Positions 16,467 to 23,745 are shown, counted from the stretch's first letter. The stretch: 64,000 nucleotides of DNA from Enterobacter asburiae (GCF_024599655.1 NZ_CP102247.1:2790001-2854000); one strand, 5' to 3'. The notes: generated by a model from the sequence alone, not told the origin. Made by a program: numbers and translations.

Positions 16467-16892
16467 ATGAAGATTGAACATTACGACACCGCTACTGACC
16501 TTGCCCGTTGCTTTGCGCTGATGCGGGAACTACGCAGCAAACTGACGAATGAGAAACAATTTATCGCCCAGGTACAGCGCCAGCAGGCGCAAGGCTATCG
16601 GCTTGCAGGACTGGAGCAGGATGGCAAACCAATAGCGCTGGCCGGTTATCGACTGCTCGAAAATTTTATTCACGGGCAATTCTGTTACGTCGACGATCTG
16701 GTAACAGTGAGCGAGGCTCGCGGTCAGGGGATGGGTGCAACGCTGTTGAATCACTTAGCGGTAATCGCACGTGAATACGGTTGTGGTCAGATGGTCCTTG
16801 ATACCGCCATTAGTAATTCAGGAGCCCAGACATTTTATCAGCGTGTCGGATACACCGCCCTCGGCCTGCACTTTTATAGCGATCTCACCTGA
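16467..16892 (+). CDS. GNAT family acetyltransferase
   Basis: 141 residues, one GNAT domain. The acetyl-CoA pyrophosphate loop is RGQGMGATLL (about residues 89-98), and the C-terminal FYQRVGYTALGLHFY is a usual end of the fold. The substrate is unknown. It is the first gene of an operon divergent from the MocR regulator and 8 bp before the flavoprotein gene. Confidence 0.9.
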   Translation: MKIEHYDTATDLARCFALMRELRSKLTNEKQFIAQVQRQQAQGYRLAGLEQDGKPIALAGYRLLENFIHGQFCYVDDLVTVSEARGQGMGATLLNHLAVIAREYGCGQMVLDTAISNSGAQTFYQRVGYTALGLHFYSDLT

Positions 16893-16900
16893 GGAAAAAA

Positions 16901-17509
16901 ATGATGAAACTGCTTCACATTAAAGTCAGTCCGGATTTATCAGGATCGGCATCCCGCGCGGCGTCTGAACGCCTTGTAGAAAAATTACGCGCGCATCATG
17001 CCGAGCTTGAAGAATCAGTTCTGGACCTGGCTCAACGGCCGCTACCACATCTTGATGCATTTACCATTGCTGGTTTTTTTACCCCACCAGACCTACGTAG
17101 TGAAGCTCAGCTCACCGCTATTAAGACTTCGGAACAACTGGTAGATCAGCTTTTTGATTGCGACACACTGGTTATCTCATCACCGATGTGGAACCTCGGC
17201 CTGCCTTCCGTGCTGAAGGCCTGGTTCGATCATATAACCCGCGCCGGACGAACTTTCGCCTTTACGCCAGAGGGCAAAAAAATAGGGCTAGTCAGCGGCA
17301 AAAAAGTGTATTGCGTTGTCGCCAGCGGCAGCGTATTTGCCCACGGTCCATTTGTAGCAGATGACCAGTTCACGCCCTACATTCGCGTAGCGCTTGAATA
17401 TATTGGCATTACCGACGTGCAATTTATTCGGGTAGACGGCACGCATGACCCCGTAACTCGTACTACAGCATTACCCCATGCACTGCAAACCATTGATCGT
17501 TTATTTTAA
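16901..17509 (+). CDS. AzoR-like FMN-dependent NADH:quinone/azo reductase
   Basis: 202 residues, flavodoxin-like fold. The N-terminal strand MKLLHIKVSPDLSGSASRAA gives the FMN phosphate loop. The motif SPMWNLGLPSVLKAWFDHIT matches the AzoR APMYNF region, and the C-terminal GITDVQFIRVDGT also fits. AzoR reduces quinones and azo dyes by two-electron steps and helps against thiol-reactive stress. The physiological substrate here is not evident. It lies in the MocR-linked operon. Confidence 0.9.
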   Translation: MMKLLHIKVSPDLSGSASRAASERLVEKLRAHHAELEESVLDLAQRPLPHLDAFTIAGFFTPPDLRSEAQLTAIKTSEQLVDQLFDCDTLVISSPMWNLGLPSVLKAWFDHITRAGRTFAFTPEGKKIGLVSGKKVYCVVASGSVFAHGPFVADDQFTPYIRVALEYIGITDVQFIRVDGTHDPVTRTTALPHALQTIDRLF

Positions 17510-17524
17510 AAAGAGGATTACAAT

Positions 17525-18004
17525 ATGTCGTCACGTGTGAATCATTTCAAAACCATCCCGGCACTGGCTAAAACACTTGCCGATGCTTCTATGGCATTAG
17601 GAAAAATCTCGCTGGATAAAAAACTTAAGCACTTAGTGGATATCCGTGCCTCACAGCTAAATCATTGTGCATTTTGTCTGGATATGCATGTTAAAGAAGC
17701 AAAAATGCATGGAGAGCGTGAACTGCGTCTTTATCACGTTGCAATCTGGCGGGAATCGCCATTGTTCAGCGCCAAAGAGAAAGCTGCTCTGGCACTGACT
17801 GAAGCTTTGACCCGCATTGGTAATAATGGTGTAAGCGAAGCGCTTTACAACGAATTGCGCGAACATTTCTCTGAAGTGGAAGTATCAGAGTTAACATTCA
17901 CCGTTGCTGTAATTAATGCCTGGAACCGTCTGCAGATTTTATCGCAGATGGCACCAGGCTCGATGGATAGCGCTTACGGTCTGGATCGTGCTGAATTACA
18001 TTAA
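17525..18004 (+). CDS. Carboxymuconolactone decarboxylase family protein (AhpD-like core)
   Basis: 159 residues. The helical CMD/AhpD fold has the redox motif CAFCLDMH (CxxC plus His) near residues 50-57, as in alkylhydroperoxidase AhpD-type proteins rather than true decarboxylases. It lies 15 bp after the flavoprotein gene and is followed by a strong terminator. A role in peroxide or quinone stress is inferred from motif and neighbours. Confidence 0.88.
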   Translation: MSSRVNHFKTIPALAKTLADASMALGKISLDKKLKHLVDIRASQLNHCAFCLDMHVKEAKMHGERELRLYHVAIWRESPLFSAKEKAALALTEALTRIGNNGVSEALYNELREHFSEVEVSELTFTVAVINAWNRLQILSQMAPGSMDSAYGLDRAELH

Positions 18005-18011
18005 TAAATGT

Positions 18012-18048
18012 CCGCCAACAACACTTCTTGTTGGCGGCTTTATTTTTT
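18012..18048 (+). terminator. Terminator after the acetyltransferase-azoreductase operon
   Basis: Perfect 10-bp stem CCGCCAACAA/TTGTTGGCGG with a CACTTC loop, then CTTTATTTTTT. Confidence 0.9.
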
Positions 18049-18175
18049 AATTATAAGCTTACATATACTGTAATAACCGCACACGAATAGTATTCATAGT
18101 GTATTTTCAACCTAATATTATACATGCTTAAAAGAATATTAAGATCGATTATATTCATCGCTAGCTGTTAAAAAA

Positions 18176-18203
18176 GTAAAAACCGCCTTTCGGCGGTTTT
18201 TAC
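18176..18203. terminator. Bidirectional terminator between the two AhpD-like genes
   Basis: GTAAAAACCGCC and GGCGGTTTTTAC form a perfect 12-bp repeat with a TTTC loop. It suits termination from both convergent sides. Confidence 0.85.
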
Positions 18204-18250
18204 TTTTGGGGAAATGAGTAACCAATCGCGAGAAGAAAATGAATGGTAAT

Positions 18251-18700
18251 TTATGCCTTGGCCAGCGGCTTCATTCGAAAGCTGACGCCCATACGATTAA
18301 GTGCATTCATTGTTGCAATAACGATGGTCAAATCGACCAAATCTTTTTCACCAAATACTGAAAGCGCTGCAGAATACGCTTCATCCGAAGCATGTGTCTC
18401 ACTTACTCTGGTAACTTCTTCAGCCCATGCCAGCGCCGCTTGCTCCAGATCCGAGAATAAATATGTAGCCTCCTCCCATACGGGAATCAGAACTATTTTC
18501 TCTACCGACATGCCACACTTCATAAGATCGCGGGTGTGAATATCAATACAATGCGCGCAGCCATTAATCTGAGATACTCTTAAAAAAACCAAATGTATTA
18601 ACTCTTCCGGGAGATTTGTTCCTGTTGTGGCGAAATGATGCAGCGTTCCCAGTGCTTTTGAGCCTTCTGCAGATACCTGGAACCAATTTGGACGTTTCAT
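18251..18700 (-). CDS. Second carboxymuconolactone decarboxylase family protein (AhpD-like)
   Basis: 149 residues with the redox motif CAHCIDIH near residues 48-55, as in the other AhpD-like protein of this block, but the two differ strongly outside the core. It stands alone and convergent to the first. A likely ribosome site (AAAGGAAA) precedes the ATG. The function is probably peroxide or electrophile handling, inferred from the motif. Confidence 0.87.
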   Translation of the reverse strand: MKRPNWFQVSAEGSKALGTLHHFATTGTNLPEELIHLVFLRVSQINGCAHCIDIHTRDLMKCGMSVEKIVLIPVWEEATYLFSDLEQAALAWAEEVTRVSETHASDEAYSAALSVFGEKDLVDLTIVIATMNALNRMGVSFRMKPLAKA

Positions 18701-19179
18701 TTGTTTTCCTTTAGAAAGTGTTACTTGATTGATTTATCTACGGAAATATGCCTCACCTTCTTCAGAAGGATTACTGATGGATACTTCAGTGTTAAGTCAT
18801 CATAATCAAAATTGACATATAAAAAAGACACAAAGAAGAGGAAAACGCGTAGGACATGTTAGAAATGGAATGCCATGAAACTAATATGGGTTTAACTTTG
18901 ATTCAACAATGATGATTGTTTGAATGGCCAATTTTAGTCTTTATGCAGAAATGGCACCTGAGGATGTGACTTGGTGAAGGTCTTCATCATTATGGTAAAA
19001 AAGTTGCAGGATACATTGTCGGATCACTCTTTCTTCTGGCTGAACTGCCGATTACCAGCAGGCTAAAGCCTGGCTATCCCAAACGACAATCGACGTTCCC
19101 AGGGAAGAAATGTTTAATTCATATGTAATGAAATTCGTTCTGTACGTACACCTCTCGCTCATAGCGGACCATTTCTTTC
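18701..19179. other. Gene-free right junction of the cargo block
   Basis: About 480 bp with no supported frame. It should hold the promoter of the second AhpD-like gene and the right border of the inserted block before phage gene P. An imperfect inverted repeat (TTCAACAAT...ATTGTTTGAA) lies near 18902-18922. I found no insertion-sequence end or direct repeat matching the left junction. Confidence 0.45.
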
Positions 19180-19866
19180 CTATGCCCTTCCTTCAGCCTT
19201 CATCCGCTCGTATTTGGCTTTGAGACGCTCTGCAGGTGTCGGTCCCTTCGACGATACTGGTGCTGCCAACGCTCTACGAACTGGCGGAATCGGCTTCCCG
19301 GCCAGCACCCGCTTTTCCCACACATCCAGAATGTCACTGGCTTCACGCTCGAGTTCTTTAAGACTCAACTGACCATTTGTTCCACGGCGCCGCAGTTCAA
19401 GGCAAATGTGGTAATAAACCGCCTTTGGCCACGGATATAGCTCGCTGCTCGGGTACCGATAAACCAGCTTCCTCCACTTCCAGTATTCAGCCATGACGTC
19501 AGCAGTGGTGATCCCCAGCACGCAGCGCCCTTCCCTGCACCACTTGATGAACTGGCCTGGAGAAGGCAGGAATGGACGCTCCTGACGGCGTACCATGCGC
19601 ATACCGGCCTCAACCTGCTCCAGAGTGGTGATCCCGTTTTCTTTGAAGGCCAGCACCCACTGGCGGCGGATTTCGTCTACGTCGTCTTGGCTTCGATTAA
19701 CCAAGCTTGCCGGGAACGCGGCCGCCAGCTGCACAAACAGGCCGTTGATAATCTGCGCCACCTGCTGCGTTTGTTCGCGTTCGGTGTACTTCTCAGGCAG
19801 GTTGTGCGCTACGCAGCGGGCCTGTTCCCGGTCAAAATTGCGAATGCTCTCTGCTAGGTTTTTCAT
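19180..19866 (-). CDS. Phage replication protein P (helicase loader)
   Basis: 228 residues, lambda P family. P takes host DnaB helicase from DnaC and delivers it to the O-origin complex. The N-terminus (REQARCVAHNLPEKY), the central VNRSQDDVDEIRRQWVLAF and the FLPSPGQFIKWCREGR stretch are typical. The ATG overlaps the O stop codon (ATGA). It is the last phage gene before the cargo block, so the early right transcript may run into that block. Confidence 0.92.
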   Translation of the reverse strand: MKNLAESIRNFDREQARCVAHNLPEKYTEREQTQQVAQIINGLFVQLAAAFPASLVNRSQDDVDEIRRQWVLAFKENGITTLEQVEAGMRMVRRQERPFLPSPGQFIKWCREGRCVLGITTADVMAEYWKWRKLVYRYPSSELYPWPKAVYYHICLELRRRGTNGQLSLKELEREASDILDVWEKRVLAGKPIPPVRRALAAPVSSKGPTPAERLKAKYERMKAEGRA

Positions 19867-20780
19867 TCCAGCACCCCGTCAATCCAGTCAGTGTTATGCA
19901 GGTCAATGCCGCCCCGGGGAGGTTTTACCGCTCCGGTTGCACGCAGCCGCTTGGTGGTGAGCTGATCCCACTGCTTGCGCAGACTCGAAGGGCTCAGGAT
20001 GTTGTCTTTCCAGAATTCGTCCCGGTTAGCCCACTGGAACAGGTCACAGATTTCGTAGTGGGTACGTTTGTCCTGGACACGCATCAGCCTGATGGTGTTT
20101 GCCCATTCCGCCCAGTTTGGCTCAGATAGCGATGCGTTGACGGTGAGAAGCCTGTCGTAAATCCAGCGTGCTGCCTTGAGGTCGTCAGCGGATCCCCATG
20201 ATTTACCTGCCGGGGTGTATATCCCGGCGGCAGCTTCTGGATGGCGAGAGAGAAACTTTTGAGTTTTCTGGTTTCGGGATTCGTCAGAATTCCGAGACGA
20301 GGATATTTTAATATTGTTCTTGTTATAGTCTTGGGTGTCTACCGTTTCCGGGAAGACTTTTCCCGTTTTCGGTAACACTTTTTCCGATTTCGGGAAGGTT
20401 TTTCCCGTTTTCGGTTTGTCTAAAATCCAGGCGGAAAGGTCAGTATTTATACCGACCGTTTTCATCACGCCCTGCTTTTGACTGAAGATAATTTTGCGAT
20501 CTGCGAGCGATTTGAGCGCATCCGAAACGTGGGAATCACTCAGCCCTGTAAGCTCGGCGATCACCGTGTTCGTAACGCGGTCCTGTTTCTTGTTCCAGCC
20601 GTAGGTAAGCCAGATCACCGCCTCAAAACACTGCCACTCCCGGCCTGACATTCTCAGACGAGGCTTGAGCTGTTGGATCTCGTTAGCGACCTTGGTATAC
20701 CCGTTCGACAGGTCGGCCATACGACCTCCCGGTTGTTCGGTTCTATTGGGGAAATTGATAATTTCAGCTGTGTTTGACAT
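19863..20780 (-). CDS. Phage replication protein O (origin binding)
   Basis: 305 residues. A winged helix domain (residues about 20-115, LSNGYTKVANEIQQLKPRLR) binds iterons, followed by a linker that encodes the iterons themselves, and a C-terminal part that should bind P. The linker protein sequence is itself repetitive (KTGKTFPKSEKVLPKTGKVF). The start at 20780 has GGAG six bases upstream; an upstream codon at 20813 does not. As in lambda, the replication origin lies inside the O gene. Confidence 0.92.
   Translation of the reverse strand: MSNTAEIINFPNRTEQPGGRMADLSNGYTKVANEIQQLKPRLRMSGREWQCFEAVIWLTYGWNKKQDRVTNTVIAELTGLSDSHVSDALKSLADRKIIFSQKQGVMKTVGINTDLSAWILDKPKTGKTFPKSEKVLPKTGKVFPETVDTQDYNKNNIKISSSRNSDESRNQKTQKFLSRHPEAAAGIYTPAGKSWGSADDLKAARWIYDRLLTVNASLSEPNWAEWANTIRLMRVQDKRTHYEICDLFQWANRDEFWKDNILSPSSLRKQWDQLTTKRLRATGAVKPPRGGIDLHNTDWIDGVLE
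20342..20414 (-). repeat. Phage replication origin iterons inside gene O
   Basis: Four tandem units with a 21-bp period on the minus strand, starting at 20414, 20393, 20372 and 20351. The core is CCGAAAACGGGAAAA; the second unit has CCGAAATCGG and the fourth CCGGAAACGG. A strongly AT-rich tract follows to about 20260, the expected unwinding side. The layout copies lambda ori. Confidence 0.85.
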
Positions 20781-20816
20781 ACTTAGCTCCGCAATTACAC
20801 TCCGTTTTTGCACCTG

Positions 20817-20848
20817 AAAGCCGTTGGTGTTCGAGCACCGCGGCTTTC
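20817..20848 (-). other. Strong hairpin between ydaT-like gene and O
   Basis: GAAAGCCG and CGGCTTTC (perfect 8 bp) enclose GGTG...CACC, giving a long stem. No U-run follows on the transcribed minus strand. The position is that of tR1 in lambda. It may be a weak terminator, an RNA processing site or an antitermination structure. Confidence 0.5.
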
Positions 20849-20864
20849 GCCTTTTCTGAAGTCT

Positions 20865-21416
20865 TCACATTGCCCCCAGCATGGTTGTAACCATCGCCAG
20901 TAAAGGCGCCGTTAGGTCAGGGTCGACTCTGAACATTTCGAAAATCCCCTCGCCTAACTCCTTCAGCTTTTCCTTCTTCGGTGCATCGAGCATCAGAGCT
21001 TGCTTCGCCTCACTCACCTCTTTTTCCAACCTGGCCATTCGGTAGGCAAACGAGTCGTTCTTTACGACGCGGTCGCGGTATCGAATCGGTAATACAGACA
21101 TGATCGCGGGCACCAGCTGTTCGACGTTCTTTCGGTACGATGCGGAGTCTTCTTTGTTGTCCAGCCAGCGGAACAGCTTCACGTTCCAGACATCGGCCTG
21201 GCCTGAAAAATCCACGCCAACAACTTGAAGTTCTTCAGCTGCTTCTTGGATTTGAAGCGCAACAGCTACGCGCCCTTCTGCCGCTGCCCAAGCTCGTACC
21301 GCTGAGCAGATATCGCGATGATCGATATCCTTCACTGCCGATTCGCTTTGATGACACTGGAATATCAGTGAATTAGAGGAAGCTCTGCTACTCTGTTGAA
21401 ATGAAACAGTTTGCAT
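20865..21416 (-). CDS. YdaT-like phage protein in the cII position
   Basis: 183 residues. The middle part (NVKLFRWLDNKEDSASYRKN, then VEQLVPAIMSVLP) resembles YdaT of the Rac prophage, which is described as a toxin when overexpressed and as a regulator in the cII slot. The start ATG follows the cro-like stop after AGGAGCC. The N-terminal 25 residues are Ser- and Gln-rich and seem unstructured. The regulatory role here is inferred from place and family. Confidence 0.75.
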   Translation of the reverse strand: MQTVSFQQSSRASSNSLIFQCHQSESAVKDIDHRDICSAVRAWAAAEGRVAVALQIQEAAEELQVVGVDFSGQADVWNVKLFRWLDNKEDSASYRKNVEQLVPAIMSVLPIRYRDRVVKNDSFAYRMARLEKEVSEAKQALMLDAPKKEKLKELGEGIFEMFRVDPDLTAPLLAMVTTMLGAM

Positions 21417-21418
21417 TG

Positions 21419-21646
21419 TTAAGGCTCCTGTTTAGGTAAACCGTCAGTTGGGTTTGGATAGAGGTCGGGGCGCAGCTCGTGTGGGGTGACGCCAGTGGCG
21501 TTGTATATTCGAAGAACACGATCGGCGGGAACAATCCCCTTATAGCGGTTCCGCCAATGACTAATAGTCATTGCACTAACTTCCAGCAGTTCTGCTAACC
21601 GGGTTGCGGTTCCTGCTCTAGTAATGGCTTTATCAATTGCTTTCAT
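21419..21646 (-). CDS. YdaS-like Cro protein
   Basis: 75 residues with a helix-turn-helix (TATRLAELLEVSAMTISHWR) and the typical YdaS-family end (VTPHELRPDLYP). In Rac-like prophages this gene takes the place of cro and has been grouped as antitoxin partner of YdaT. The start at 21646 has GGAG six bases upstream. It is the first gene of the PR transcript. Confidence 0.82.
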   Translation of the reverse strand: MKAIDKAITRAGTATRLAELLEVSAMTISHWRNRYKGIVPADRVLRIYNATGVTPHELRPDLYPNPTDGLPKQEP

Positions 21647-21671
21647 AGTTAACTCCAATGGTAACCATCAA

Positions 21672-21700
21672 ATTAAACTAAATGTTTATTTTAATGTCAA
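21672..21700 (-). promoter_or_regulatory. Early right promoter PR
   Basis: Minus strand: TTGACA at 21700-21695, a 17-bp spacer and TTTAAT at 21677-21672. An operator overlaps the -10 and spacer. It drives the ydaS-like gene, ydaT, O and P. Confidence 0.85.
21674..21688. promoter_or_regulatory. Repressor operator (OR, PR-proximal)
   Basis: TAAACTAAATGTTTA, a dyad TAAAC-N5-GTTTA covering four bases of the PR -10 element. Confidence 0.82.
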
Positions 21701-21711
21701 CATTTTGAATA

Positions 21712-21739
21712 TTGAGCTAATAAACTTTTGGTTTAGAAT
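21712..21739 (+). promoter_or_regulatory. Repressor maintenance promoter PRM
   Basis: TTGAGC (21712-21717), 16-bp spacer, TAGAAT (21734-21739). The expected transcription start falls on the A of the repressor ATG at 21746, which would give a leaderless message as for lambda cI from PRM. An operator lies across its spacer and -10. Confidence 0.65.
21721..21735. promoter_or_regulatory. Repressor operator (OR, PRM-proximal)
   Basis: TAAACTTTTGGTTTA, the same dyad, 47 bp from the first operator. Confidence 0.82.
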
Positions 21740-21745
21740 TCTGTT

Positions 21746-22138
21746 ATGAAAGAAAAAACTCATCAGATTAATCATCCGCAAGTGCAAAGGCTCAACGAGA
21801 TCCTTGAGCTTAAGAATTTGACCAAGTCAGACATGGCTCGCATTTGCGGTGTCAGTGCTCAATCGGTCAATAACTGGTTCGTGCGCGGCACTATCGGGAA
21901 AAGCTCGGCGATAAAACTGGCAGATGCGCTTGGGGTGAGTCTTGAGTGGGTCCTTGGCCAAGAGGTCAATGAGAAGGACGGTTTAAAAGATGATGAACGG
22001 AAACTACTCGAGCTCTACCGACAACTTCCCGACGATGAAGAAAAACAGAATTTCCTTCGAGTGTTGTCGCTCCGTCTGAAAGAACTAGATGCTCTGTACG
22101 AGAAGTACATGAAGGGTCGGATTACGAAGCTAGAATAG
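21746..22138 (+). CDS. CI-type phage repressor without peptidase domain (RacR-like)
   Basis: 130 residues. A Cro/CI-type helix-turn-helix fills residues about 14-70 (KNLTKSDMARICGVSAQSVN). The rest is a charged helical tail (DDERKLLELYRQLPDDEEKQ) for oligomerisation. No S24/LexA-type peptidase domain is present, so the protein cannot undergo RecA-stimulated self-cleavage. It resembles RacR, which represses ydaST in the Rac prophage. It is divergent from the ydaS-like gene, and both promoters hold a TAAAC-N5-GTTTA operator. Confidence 0.88.
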   Translation: MKEKTHQINHPQVQRLNEILELKNLTKSDMARICGVSAQSVNNWFVRGTIGKSSAIKLADALGVSLEWVLGQEVNEKDGLKDDERKLLELYRQLPDDEEKQNFLRVLSLRLKELDALYEKYMKGRITKLE

Positions 22139-22205
22139 TTCAATAAAAATCAATGAATTGAAGTTGAAATTTTGTCGATTTTAGAATGATTTTAAAGGAT
22201 CGCCA

Positions 22206-22790
22206 TTGACTACATTGACCACCCCACTTTGGAATTCGATGGGAGTGATTCCACCAATAGACGAGGCTGACCCAACCAGCCACGCACGCTCTCCATACGT
22301 GATGGATATAGTGAATTTTGTTAACATGTTTGCTCTTACAGCAACGCGAAGAAAAATTCTTAAGGGGTTTTTGGCTTACCGTTCATGCTTGAGTCAGGTT
22401 GGGCTAACAGAAGGATTTCAGTGGGTTGACGGGAGTTTTACAGAGAATATTGAGCTTACTGAGCGGCGCGCACCCAATGACGTCGATGTTGTTACTTTTT
22501 TCAAATTTCTCCCTGGTGATGACGATTCATCAGTAATAAATCGAAATCCAGACTTGTTTGATCATGAGTATGTTAAAAAAAATTACCTTGTAGATTCTTA
22601 CTATGAGGGGCTTGACGCACCAGGTCATTACCTTGTCGATAGGACTGTATATTGGTACAGTATGTGGGCGCATAAACGTGATTTATCATGGAAGGGGTTT
22701 ATCCAAATCCCATTAAACCCGCAACTCGATGTTGTTGCGTTAACTATACTTAATGCAAGTGAGGCTGAGGAGGGAAACAATGAATCGTAA
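22206..22790 (+). CDS. Nucleotidyltransferase-like protein (DUF6932-like), cassette gene 1
   Basis: 194 residues from a TTG start at 22206 with AAAGGA in front. The motif GS (76-77) followed by 14 residues and DVD (92-94) within a hydrophobic strand (DVDVVTFF) is that of the nucleotidyltransferase (Pol-beta) superfamily and of DUF6932 proteins. No HEPN partner is seen. It overlaps the next gene by 11 bp, so the two are co-translated. AT-rich codon use contrasts with the phage structural genes. It sits directly downstream of the repressor, the place of rexAB in lambda. An exclusion or toxin function is inferred only from this. Confidence 0.6.
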   Translation: MTTLTTPLWNSMGVIPPIDEADPTSHARSPYVMDIVNFVNMFALTATRRKILKGFLAYRSCLSQVGLTEGFQWVDGSFTENIELTERRAPNDVDVVTFFKFLPGDDDSSVINRNPDLFDHEYVKKNYLVDSYYEGLDAPGHYLVDRTVYWYSMWAHKRDLSWKGFIQIPLNPQLDVVALTILNASEAEEGNNES

Positions 22791-23709
22791 CGATTATATG
22801 TTCGCTCTCAGTGAACGCGAACAGCTAAGCAACCTATTGAAAAGCACACCTGAAAGCTCTTCCATAAGCAGAAGAAGCTTAGAAACTCGTCTAAAGAAAG
22901 TAGAGAGTATTATCTCAGAAGCAAACCTGTTAGAACACGAGCCAACCAGTGCAGTACTTACATTCAAAGGTCCTACAGTAATGGGGACTCATGGTATTTC
23001 TGCATCATTCGGTACAAAAGCACTCTCATTTTTCAATGATGCAATTGCATATGTTGCAAGCGCATTTAATGGCCCGCTTCCATCATCGGGTAAAGTGCCG
23101 AATATAGAAAACAATCACTTAATGATTACAGCAGCTGCCAGGGGGTCTTTTGGTTTTGTCTTAGAGGAGTTCAGACCAGATGCACCGCTGGGCTTTGATG
23201 AACAAACTCCTGTTTCTAAGGCTTTAGAAAAGACACAACAGATTTTACAGGCAAGCTTAGATGGTGATAATGAAAAGCTCTCCGATGCCCTTGAAGAACT
23301 AGATCAAAGAGCCTTAGATAAAATCAGGGGATTCATTCATTATCTATATGAAAATAAAACAGTATTTACTCTAAAAAATAACAACTATAGCATCTCATTT
23401 CGAGAGCCAAAACAGTTGGAGAATACCTATCAGCAACTAGGTAGTGATAACATAAAACAGGAGATTATCGAGGCAGATATTTTCTTCTTAGGCACTCTTC
23501 CAAATAAACGCCAATGTGAATTTATTGAACTAGGTTTTACCGAGATAAAAACAGCAAAAATCGACAAGTCCATTGAAGACCCGAATGTTATCAACCAACA
23601 CCTCGGTGTGAAGGCCAGAGCAACATTTTCTAAAAAGACTATCGGTGAAGGAAAACCAAGATTCACTCTTATCAAACTACCTGAATGGGCAAACAACGCT
23701 CAAAATTGA
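22780..23709 (+). CDS. Protein of unknown function, cassette gene 2
   Basis: 309 residues, start at 22780 with GGAGGG upstream; it overlaps the preceding gene. An N-terminal helical part (residues 1-55) is followed by a mixed alpha/beta region (GTHGISASFGTKALSFFNDA, then TAAARGSFGFVLEEF), then an acidic helical part and a C-terminal beta-rich region (YSISFREPKQLENTY). No membrane segment or signal is seen. I do not recognise the family. A terminator follows, so the cassette ends here. It probably acts with the nucleotidyltransferase-like protein. Confidence 0.7.
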   Translation: MNRNDYMFALSEREQLSNLLKSTPESSSISRRSLETRLKKVESIISEANLLEHEPTSAVLTFKGPTVMGTHGISASFGTKALSFFNDAIAYVASAFNGPLPSSGKVPNIENNHLMITAAARGSFGFVLEEFRPDAPLGFDEQTPVSKALEKTQQILQASLDGDNEKLSDALEELDQRALDKIRGFIHYLYENKTVFTLKNNNYSISFREPKQLENTYQQLGSDNIKQEIIEADIFFLGTLPNKRQCEFIELGFTEIKTAKIDKSIEDPNVINQHLGVKARATFSKKTIGEGKPRFTLIKLPEWANNAQN

Positions 23710-23745
23710 TAGTTTTGTAGTCATCATGCAAGTGTAAACAACCCC

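Noticed and set aside
10752..19179. Insertion-sequence or transposon origin of the cargo
   Set aside because: No transposase frame, terminal inverted repeat or matching direct repeats were seen at either border.
21746..22138. Truncated CI that once had a peptidase domain
   Set aside because: The frame ends naturally, no peptidase remnant follows, and short RacR-like repressors of this design are known.
22206..22790. Classical MNT-HEPN toxin-antitoxin pair
   Set aside because: The nucleotidyltransferase-like motif is present, but the partner is much larger than a HEPN protein and lacks an R-x4-6-H motif that I could recognise in the right context.
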